From: an uncultured Roseobacter sp.
Lineage (GTDB): Bacteria > Pseudomonadota > Alphaproteobacteria > Rhodobacterales > Rhodobacteraceae
Direction of reading: 5' to 3'
NCBI RefSeq assembly: GCF_947496515.1
Contig: NZ_CANMDB010000008.1
Span: forward strand, 124,001 to 188,000
Length of the DNA stretch: 64,000 bases
The first letter of the stretch is position 1; every line of letters starts with the position of its first letter. The notes beneath the pieces were generated by a model that was not told the DNA's origin, ran no database searches, and was given only the letters and a program-made list of their open reading frames with translations. Shown here one piece after another: positions 38,776-45,326 of the stretch. The position numbers and the translations under genes were made by a program.

Positions 38776-39771
38776 TTAGAAGCTCAGGGCAGGGCAGCTG
38801 TCGTCCGAGGTGTAATCATGCACCGCAAGCTCGCCCGAAGCGATCTGTTCGGCGGCGGCATCAACGGCGGCCTGCATGCTATCGTCGACCAGCTCGGCGT
38901 TGTTTTCGTCCAGTGCGTAGCCCACGCCACCGTTGGCCAGGCCCATGACGTTAAACCCTTTTTCCATGCCGGGTCCGTCGGTCATCGCCTGATAGACGGC
39001 ATTGTCCACACGCTTGAGCATGGAGGTCAGGACCTTGCCCGGATGCAGATGGTTCTGGTTGCTGTCCACGCCGATGGAGAGGATATCCTCGTCCGCAGCC
39101 GTTTGCAGCACGCCCACACCGGTGCCGCCGGCCGCAGCATAAACCACATCGGCACCCTGGCTGATCTGCGCCTTGGTCAGCTCGGATCCCTTGACGGGGT
39201 CATTCCAGGCGGCGGGTGTCGTGCCGGTCATGTTGGCGATCACCGTTGCATCGGGGTTCACCGCCTTGACGCCCTGGGCATAGCCGCAGGCGAATTTGCG
39301 GATGAGCGGGATGTCCATGCCGCCGATAAAGCCCACAGTGCCGGAGGCGGACGCTTTGGCCGCCAGCATGCCCACCAGGTAGGAGCCTTCGTGCTCGTTG
39401 AACACCACCGAGCGGACGTTGGGGGCATCCACCACCATGTCGATGATCACGAAATCTGTCTCAGGGTAGTCGCCCGCGACCTGGCCAAGCGCGTCACCGA
39501 AGGCAAAGCCGGTCATGACGATGGGGTTTGCACCTGCCTCGGCAAAGCGGCGCAACGCCTGCTCTCGCTGGGCTTCGGATTGCAGTTCGATGTCGCGGAA
39601 AGTGTTGCCCGTCTCTTCGGCCCAGCGGGTGGCACCATTATAGGCGGCCTCATTGAAGGATTTGTCGAATTTTCCACCGAGATCAAAGATCAGCGCGGGC
39701 TCTGCCAAGGCCGCGCCCGCCGAAAGTGCGAGTGCCGCTGTCGCGCCGAGGAATTTTTGCAGTGAGGTCAT
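38776..39771 (-). CDS. BMP family ABC transporter substrate-binding protein
   Basis: This 331-residue periplasmic protein has a signal peptide (LGATAALALSAGAALA) and the BMP-family fold with the start ALIFDLGGKFDKSFNEA and the FNEHEGSYLVGMLAA block. BMP proteins bind purine nucleosides or related ligands. It leads the operon with the ATPase and two permeases. With deoD at 23051-23758 it fits nucleoside salvage, although the ligand cannot be read. Confidence 0.93.
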   Translation of the reverse strand: MTSLQKFLGATAALALSAGAALAEPALIFDLGGKFDKSFNEAAYNGATRWAEETGNTFRDIELQSEAQREQALRRFAEAGANPIVMTGFAFGDALGQVAGDYPETDFVIIDMVVDAPNVRSVVFNEHEGSYLVGMLAAKASASGTVGFIGGMDIPLIRKFACGYAQGVKAVNPDATVIANMTGTTPAAWNDPVKGSELTKAQISQGADVVYAAAGGTGVGVLQTAADEDILSIGVDSNQNHLHPGKVLTSMLKRVDNAVYQAMTDGPGMEKGFNVMGLANGGVGYALDENNAELVDDSMQAAVDAAAEQIASGELAVHDYTSDDSCPALSF

Positions 39772-39891
39772 GGATGAAGTCTCCCAGGTTGTCGTCTTTT
39801 TGTCTGCGGCCTGTCCGGTGGCGGCGACCGCTGCCCGATCTGGGCAGAAAAGTTAATGGTCGGTAGTTTAGGGCCTAGCGGGCGGGGCGGG

Positions 39892-40341
39892 TCAACCGGT
39901 TTTTCCTGCTTTCCCGGGGGATTGCCGCATGTGACGTGGGGGGAGTGCTGCGCGCATCAGCACAGCGTCCACGGCTGCGGCACCGGGGCGGGCGTAGTAA
40001 CCGCTGCGCCGGGCGTGCTCCGTGAGCCCATGCCTTTCATAGAGCCGTCGGGCCGGGACGTTGTCTGCGGCCACTTCGAGGAAGACTTGTGTGGCCTCCG
40101 TGCCGCTCAGCCAGTCGTGCATCAACGCGCTGGCGATACCCTGCCTGTGATGGTCAGGTTGCACGGCGAGGGTGAGCAGTTCCGCCTCATCCGCGATGGT
40201 GCGCACCAGCGCAAAGCCGTGGGGGCGGTGTAGCAGTGTCGTATGAGCGGAGGACAAAAGGTCAGAGAATTCAGCGGCCTGCCAGGCGCGATCTGTTGTG
40301 AAGGCAGCGCGGTGCAGGGCGGCGAGCGCGTCCGGTGTCAC
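39892..40341 (-). CDS. rimI: Ribosomal-protein-alanine N-acetyltransferase-like (RimI)
   Basis: This 149-residue GNAT protein has VQPDHHRQGIASALM as the acetyl-CoA loop and LEVAADNVPARRLYERHGL, both typical of RimI. The start is a GTG that overlaps the tsaB stop (GTGA). A tsaB-rimI pairing is common in bacteria and supports the name over a generic GNAT. The target, probably the S18 N-terminus, is inferred from the family. Confidence 0.85.
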   Translation of the reverse strand: MTPDALAALHRAAFTTDRAWQAAEFSDLLSSAHTTLLHRPHGFALVRTIADEAELLTLAVQPDHHRQGIASALMHDWLSGTEATQVFLEVAADNVPARRLYERHGLTEHARRSGYYARPGAAAVDAVLMRAALPPRHMRQSPGKAGKTG

Positions 40342-40955
40342 GGCAGGATCAGAGGTGCCGCGTCGCGGGCGGGGGCTGCATCGGCAGGGCGCAGGTAGAG
40401 AGGGGCAGGGCGCGGCTGCGGATCTTGGTATCTCTGTGCGGTCAGCCGGGCGATGGCCTCAGCCGTTGGATAGCGCGGCGGAACACCGCCCGCGCCGATG
40501 CGGGGACCCTCGTGCGGCGCGACAGCGTCCTCCGGGACGAGGTCCGGCGGGGCAGTTGTGTTGCGATCAAAGCGTTGAACATAATGAAAGCCGCGGCGGG
40601 CGGGCAGGACGCAGGTGCAGGGGCCGTTCTGGCCAAGACGTAGGGCGTCGAATCCTGATATACCGACCGCAGGCACACCGAGCCCGAGCGCCAGACCTCG
40701 GGCGGCGCCGACGGAGATGCGGATGCCGGTAAAGTTGCCGGGGCCGACGCCGACACCGATGGCCGCGAGCGCCTCGAAGGGGAGGCCTGCCTGCGACATG
40801 AGCTCCGTGCACAGGCCCATCAGACGCTCTGCCTGGCCTTTGGTCATGACCTCCTGGGCCTGAGCGAGAGTACGTCCATCCGCGTAGACTGCCACTGCGC
40901 AATGGGCAGTGGCCGTGTCGAAGGCAAGAATGGGGGTGTCTGGCAAGCGGCTCAT
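40338..40955 (-). CDS. tsaB: tRNA threonylcarbamoyladenosine synthesis protein TsaB
   Basis: TsaB is the scaffold partner of TsaD in forming t6A37 on ANN-decoding tRNAs. The 205-residue protein begins with the ASKHA motif ILAFDTATAHCAVAV and contains GVGPGNFTGIRISVGAARGL. Its stop overlaps rimI and its start overlaps the stop of the GFA-type gene (ATGA), giving a tightly coupled string. Confidence 0.92.
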   Translation of the reverse strand: MSRLPDTPILAFDTATAHCAVAVYADGRTLAQAQEVMTKGQAERLMGLCTELMSQAGLPFEALAAIGVGVGPGNFTGIRISVGAARGLALGLGVPAVGISGFDALRLGQNGPCTCVLPARRGFHYVQRFDRNTTAPPDLVPEDAVAPHEGPRIGAGGVPPRYPTAEAIARLTAQRYQDPQPRPAPLYLRPADAAPARDAAPLILP

Positions 40956-41323
40956 TTCAAATGATTTTCCAGATTGAGACTGGCGCGTGCGCTGGCGCCC
41001 TGTCGGGGAAGATCATCCGTGAGGTGGAGCCATGGCAGCCTTGACGCGTGGTGCGAATGCAAGCACGGGGGCAGTTCGGCCGCCTGGTCCAGAAGGCCCA
41101 GCGGCACGTAGAGCTGACCCGGCAGATAGGCATAGCACGCAGCCAGCTGGGTGCCGCAAGCGGTGCAAAACCAGCGCTCCACCCCTTCGACGTGAGACAC
41201 CGGTGGGCCGAGCGCTGGGGCGAAGGTGACGACTGATGGATCAAAAGCGGCAAAGGCTGCGACAGGTGCGCCAGAGAGGCGGCGGCAATCCGAGCAATGA
41301 CAATAGGAGACGGTTTGAGGCAC
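40952..41323 (-). CDS. GFA / CENP-V family zinc protein (start unresolved)
   Basis: The protein has the GFA-family cysteines CHCSDCRR and CTACGTQ. The only standard start is the GTG at 41323, giving 123 residues without the first conserved CxC motif. In the same frame, the DNA just upstream still encodes ITGRCYCGAVRLNAG, exactly the expected N-terminus. No ATG, GTG or TTG precedes it before an in-frame stop; a CTG at 41407 could start a 151-residue protein. Family members bind zinc, and some act on glutathione-formaldehyde adducts. Its stop overlaps tsaB. Confidence 0.72.
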   Translation of the reverse strand: MPQTVSYCHCSDCRRLSGAPVAAFAAFDPSVVTFAPALGPPVSHVEGVERWFCTACGTQLAACYAYLPGQLYVPLGLLDQAAELPPCLHSHHASRLPWLHLTDDLPRQGASARASLNLENHLK

Positions 41324-41393
41324 ACCGGCGTTTAGCCTGACGGCGCCGCAATAGCAGCGTCCGGTGATCCGGACGACCTTGGTCGGGACGTGG

Positions 41394-41957
41394 TCAGGTT
41401 GCGACAGGACGCACTTCCGTCACTTCGGGGATGTAGTGGCGCAGCAGGTTTTCGATGCCCATTTTCAACGTCAGGGTCGAGGAGGGGCAGCCCGCGCAGG
41501 CACCCTGCATGTGCAGGTACACAACGCCACGATCAAACCCGTGAAAGGTGATGTCGCCGCCATCCTGAGCTACCGCAGGGCGCACGCGGCTATCCAGAAG
41601 CTCTTTGATTTGGCCCACAATGGCGCCGTCCTCGCCCGTGTGCTCGGCGTGGCCCGACGCTGGTGTGTGATCCCCTGCCATGACCGGCTGATCAGACTGG
41701 AAATGCTCCATGATCGCGCCAAGAAGGGCGGGTTTGATGTGATCCCATTCCACCGCATCGGCCTTGGTGACGGTCACGAAATCGGTCCCGAAAAAGACAC
41801 CCGTCACCCCCTCGACCGCAAAGATCCGCTGTGCCAGCGGCGACTTGTCCGCGGTGTCGGCTGTCGGAAAATCTGCGGTTCCCATCTCCAGCACGGTCTG
41901 ACCGGGCAGGAATTTCAGGGTCGCTGGATTGGGGGTCGATTCGGTCTGGATGAACAT
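41394..41957 (-). CDS. Nfu-type iron-sulfur cluster scaffold protein
   Basis: This 187-residue protein has the Nfu N-terminal domain (MFIQTESTPNPATLKFLPGQ) and a C-terminal NifU domain with the cluster-binding CAGC in HMQGACAGCPSST. It should carry and hand over Fe-S clusters, relevant to enzymes such as SdhB and aconitase. It lies upstream of the GFA and tsaB genes in the same direction. Confidence 0.92.
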   Translation of the reverse strand: MFIQTESTPNPATLKFLPGQTVLEMGTADFPTADTADKSPLAQRIFAVEGVTGVFFGTDFVTVTKADAVEWDHIKPALLGAIMEHFQSDQPVMAGDHTPASGHAEHTGEDGAIVGQIKELLDSRVRPAVAQDGGDITFHGFDRGVVYLHMQGACAGCPSSTLTLKMGIENLLRHYIPEVTEVRPVAT

Positions 41958-42330
41958 GATCTCTCTCCTGAGCTTGGATCAGATATGCGGATCACGGCGC
42001 GCGAAGTCAAGGATTGGAACGATTCTAAAGTAAGCTGCGCAGGGAGTGCCTGCGGCGCGATTTGAAGCATGGCGAAGGGGAGGACGGTTAGGAGCAGGGT
42101 TAACAGACGGTTTTTGCGGCAAAACCCACCGTTGGTATTATTTTGGCGTGCGCGTTCGTAACCTGCGCTGCAAGCCCGAAGTGGCGATGCCGACAGGCGG
42201 ACAAATCGCTGAGGAGGTCAATCCACGGCCAGCAACATGCCGTCCATTGATGGCCAGTGCGGCGGTTGAGCTCGCGGTGGAATGACTTTGCAAAGTCATT
42301 GAACCGGCTTTGCAAAGCCGGTTGTCCGCC
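41958..42330. repeat. Intergenic region with two CTTTGCAAAG palindromes
   Basis: These 373 bases between nfu and the stress-protein gene hold no convincing gene. At 42281-42300 a perfect 20-bp palindrome has core GACTTTGCAAAGTC. At 42302-42323 a perfect 22-bp palindrome has core CGGCTTTGCAAAGCCG. They are separated by one base and share the ten-base centre CTTTGCAAAG while their outer arms differ compensatorily. A third copy is inside uvrD at 45733-45754. There is no T-tract, so a simple terminator is unlikely. Confidence 0.8.
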
Positions 42331-42819
42331 TCAGGTGATCGCTTCGAGTCGTTCCTTGCTGAGATCGCCTGGCACGATGGTCATGGGCACCGGCAAGGTG
42401 CCTGCGCTCTTTGTCAGCTGTGTGACCAGGGGTCCGGGCCCCTTTTTGTCTATGCCAGCGCCCAGGACCAGCACGCCAATTTCGGTATCATCGTGGATCT
42501 GGGCGAGGATCTCGCTCACCGGCTCGCCCTCGCGGATCACCAGTTCCGGATCGATCCCCTGCCGGTCGCGCATCCATTTGGCAAAGACCTCGAAATGCAC
42601 CTCGATGCGCTCACGCGCCTCTTCGCGCATCACATTGCCGACACCGATCCAGTGGTTGAAATCATCGGGGGGGATGACGGACAGGATCTCGACCCCCCCA
42701 CCGGTATTGGCCGCCCGCATGGCGGCAAACCGCATCGCGTTGAGACACTCGCGGCTGTCATCCAGCACCACCAGAAACTTGCGCATCCCAGACTGCCCTT
42801 CCTTGCTTGGGCTGATCAT
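42331..42819 (-). CDS. Universal stress protein (UspA) family
   Basis: This single-domain Usp protein has the core MRKFLVVLDDSRECLNAMRF, a central GVEILSVIPPDDFNHW and the nucleotide-region segment VLVLGAGIDKKGPGPLVTQL. I use the ATG at 42819 because GGGAGGAA lies about ten bases upstream; the ATG at 42786 gives the shorter, more typical family start. Usp proteins bind ATP or AMP-like ligands and respond to stress. The paired palindromes lie eight bases after its stop. Confidence 0.85.
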   Translation of the reverse strand: MISPSKEGQSGMRKFLVVLDDSRECLNAMRFAAMRAANTGGGVEILSVIPPDDFNHWIGVGNVMREEARERIEVHFEVFAKWMRDRQGIDPELVIREGEPVSEILAQIHDDTEIGVLVLGAGIDKKGPGPLVTQLTKSAGTLPVPMTIVPGDLSKERLEAIT

Positions 42820-42870
42820 GACGGCTGTTCCTCCCGCGCGCAATCGCAATCTGCGCGGGTGTTGCTGTGC

Positions 42871-43737
42871 TCAGAAGGGCTCTGATGCGGCCCAGTCCCA
42901 GTACATCTCGCGCAGTCGGCGGGCGACGGGGCCGGGTTGGTACCGGGTGTCCTCGAAAGCCGTCACAGGCGTGATCTTATTCATATTGCCGGTGGCAAAG
43001 ACCTCTTCTGCCGCCTCGAAATCGGCAAAGCTCAGGGTCGCTTCATGCACCCCGATCCCCTCGGCGCGCAAATGCGTGATGTGCCGGGCGCGGGTGATCC
43101 CGGACAAAAACGTACCATTGGGGGCAGGCGTAAAGACCGCGCCGTCGCGCGCCATGAAGATGTTGGAGGTGGCGGTTTCGGCCACATTGCCCAGCATGTC
43201 CGCCACCAGAGCATTGGCGAAACCACGGCCACGGACCTCGGCCAACATGCGCGCGTTGTTGGGGTAAAGACAGCCCGCCTTGGCATCGACCACCGCATTC
43301 TCCTGCACGGGTCGGCGGAACCGGGTGCGGCCCAGGGTGAGCGTGGCCTCCGGTGGGGCGAGGGGGATCACCTCCAGGCTGATGGCAAAGCCTGTGGCAT
43401 CCGGTTGGGGGACAATAGCCGTGGCGTCACCATCAATCGCCCAGTACATGGGTCGGATATAGACGGCCTCCTCGGGACCGTACCGGCCCAGCCCGTCGCG
43501 GATGATTTGCACCATCTGCTTAGTCGTGACCGTCGGTGTGATCATCAGGGCGCGAGCCGAGCGGTTGACCCGGTCGCAATGGGCGGCCAAATCCGGCGCG
43601 CGCCCGTTCATGAACCGGGCCCCGTCGAAAACGCTCGTCCCCAACCAACTGCCATGGTCCGCCGCACGCATCACCGGCACATCGCCGTCGTGCCATCGCC
43701 CGTCAAAATAGGTGGAAATCCTGGTGCCGATGCTCAT
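42871..43737 (-). CDS. Class IV (branched-chain-type) aminotransferase
   Basis: This 288-residue PLP enzyme resembles branched-chain amino-acid aminotransferases. It has DHGSWLGTSVFDGARF at the N-terminus, the PLP-lysine in VVDAKAGCLYPNNA and the cofactor loops NVAETATSNIF and SGITRARH. It is distinct in sequence from the main IlvE, so the substrate may differ (D-alanine or another amino acid). It is followed by the stress-protein gene on the same strand. Confidence 0.88.
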   Translation of the reverse strand: MSIGTRISTYFDGRWHDGDVPVMRAADHGSWLGTSVFDGARFMNGRAPDLAAHCDRVNRSARALMITPTVTTKQMVQIIRDGLGRYGPEEAVYIRPMYWAIDGDATAIVPQPDATGFAISLEVIPLAPPEATLTLGRTRFRRPVQENAVVDAKAGCLYPNNARMLAEVRGRGFANALVADMLGNVAETATSNIFMARDGAVFTPAPNGTFLSGITRARHITHLRAEGIGVHEATLSFADFEAAEEVFATGNMNKITPVTAFEDTRYQPGPVARRLREMYWDWAASEPF

Positions 43738-43753
43738 GGCGGGGGTCTTTCTG

Positions 43754-43981
43754 TTAGCGCGCCTTGTAGACGCCTTCGGGCAGATCGAGTGCCGCGGTTA
43801 GGTCGCGCCATTGCTCGGGGGACAGGGTGATCGACAGTGTCCGATCCAGCCGTGCGTCATACTGGTTGAGGATGATCGCGCTTTCCGTGGCGTGGACGGT
43901 GACGTCCTCCTGCAGCGGGGTGGCGCCGTCATCCACGAGGGTAATCACGGTCGCATCAAACTCATGCTCAATGGTAAACAT
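43754..43981 (-). CDS. Small conserved-looking hypothetical protein
   Basis: From the ATG at 43981 the product has 75 residues, beginning MFTIEHEFDATVITLVDDG. The alternating pattern suggests a small beta-rich cytoplasmic protein. The family is not recognised. It ends 16 bases before the aminotransferase gene in the same direction and is probably co-transcribed. Confidence 0.65.
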   Translation of the reverse strand: MFTIEHEFDATVITLVDDGATPLQEDVTVHATESAIILNQYDARLDRTLSITLSPEQWRDLTAALDLPEGVYKAR

Positions 43982-44100
43982 GGCGCGAGAGTATCCGCTG
44001 ATCGTGGTGATGCAAGAGGACAAAGCGCCGTGATCGGGGTGGTCGCTGCGGATCAGGGTGCTAAACTGCGACGCAAAGACGTCTTTGAAGGAGGCACCTC

Positions 44101-44796
44101 ATGCCGTGGAAGCCCTTTGTCGCAGGTATCGCCTTGGTGGCACTGGCGGCGTGCGAGCCAGTCAGTACGACCCAGATCACGGCAGGCCCGGGTAGCGGGC
44201 CGGTGCCCCGCGCGACGGCCACGAATTTCGCGCAGGTCGTGCGCACGGTCGAACCGGTGGCGGAGCGCGAATGCCGGGCACGCACATCGGGGCAGAACTG
44301 CGATTTTCGGATTGTGATCGTCGGCGATGCCAACGCACCCCCCAATGCCTTTCAGACGCTGGACAAGAACGGTCGACCTATCATCGGCTTCACGCAAGCG
44401 CTGATCAAGGACGCGCGTAATGTCGACGAGCTGGCCTTTGTGATGGGGCACGAGGCCGCGCACCATATCGCGGGACATATCTCGCGCCAGCAGCAGAATG
44501 CCGTGGCGGGTGCGGTGATCGCTGGCAGCCTCGCGGTATTGCTGGGAGGGACTGGCGAGGCCGTTCAATCAGCGCAGCGGACCGGTGCCCGGGTGGGCGC
44601 GCGCACCTACTCCAAAGATTTTGAGCTTGAGGCGGATGCCCTGGGCACCGTCATTACCCATCGGGCGGGTTTCAACCCTGTGCGCGGGGCGGAGTTCTTT
44701 ACGCGTATTCCGGACCCGGGCGACCGTTTCCTTGGCACTCATCCGCCCAACCGGCAGCGGATCGACATTGTGCGCCGCACGGCCTCGCAGCTCTGA
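44101..44796 (+). CDS. M48 family metalloprotease lipoprotein
   Basis: This 231-residue protein has a lipobox (ALVALAAC) and the zinc-protease motif HEAAHHIAGH. The third ligand glutamate probably lies in FELEADALG, and a C-terminal THPPNRQRID is typical of M48/Oma1-like proteases. It should face the periplasm and act in envelope quality control. An AAGGAGG ribosome site precedes the ATG at 44101. Confidence 0.9.
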   Translation: MPWKPFVAGIALVALAACEPVSTTQITAGPGSGPVPRATATNFAQVVRTVEPVAERECRARTSGQNCDFRIVIVGDANAPPNAFQTLDKNGRPIIGFTQALIKDARNVDELAFVMGHEAAHHIAGHISRQQQNAVAGAVIAGSLAVLLGGTGEAVQSAQRTGARVGARTYSKDFELEADALGTVITHRAGFNPVRGAEFFTRIPDPGDRFLGTHPPNRQRIDIVRRTASQL

Positions 44797-44805
44797 CGAC
44801 GGGGC

Positions 44806-45195
44806 TCACTTCTCCGCGGATGTCGAACAGCCGCTGCGGGCGATGCGGCGGCGGTGCGCGCGGTAGAGCAGGGGCGCCAAAACCCTTTCGTAAATCAGGT
44901 TGGCGAGCCCGTATATCCCAGGCAGGCTGACGAGCCGGGCCAGCCAGCGGTAGCGGGGCAGCGCCCGCCAGAGAGCAACGAAGGCTGGCAGACCGGCAAG
45001 GATCTCTCCCTGCTTGCGCACATGCAGACGGCGCGCGGCGGCATCAGCCGTGACCCCCCACTCCTGCAGATGTGCTGCACTGAGGTCGGTATAGCGCAGC
45101 GGCAAGGCCTGCGCCTTGGTCAGCCGGGCGTAGTGATCTATTTCTCGCCGACAGACCGGGCAATCCGCGTTGTAGAGAACTTCTGTTTCGCTCAT
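44806..45195 (-). CDS. DCC-type thiol-disulfide oxidoreductase (DUF393)
   Basis: This 129-residue protein begins MSETEVLYNADCPVCRREID, with the CPVC pair after DC that defines the DCC family, and continues with LPLRYTDLSA. Such proteins are thioredoxin-like, but substrates are mostly unknown. I use the ATG at 45195; the longer frame adds a non-homologous leader. It is convergent with the M48 gene, ten bases away. Confidence 0.85.
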   Translation of the reverse strand: MSETEVLYNADCPVCRREIDHYARLTKAQALPLRYTDLSAAHLQEWGVTADAAARRLHVRKQGEILAGLPAFVALWRALPRYRWLARLVSLPGIYGLANLIYERVLAPLLYRAHRRRIARSGCSTSAEK

Positions 45196-45326
45196 GATAC
45201 CTGAGATAGGGCAGGTCGTGCGCCGGGCATGCGCCGCAGTGTCGCAGGTGTTTGCACGGTGCGTGGGGTGGAACATACTGCGAACATCTTCTTTATCTCG
45301 GGCGGCGGGCGATGTAGGGTGACAGC

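Noticed and set aside
42046-42315. Short frames on both strands between nfu and the stress-protein gene
   Set aside because: They translate the palindromic repeats and show no conserved pattern or ribosome site.
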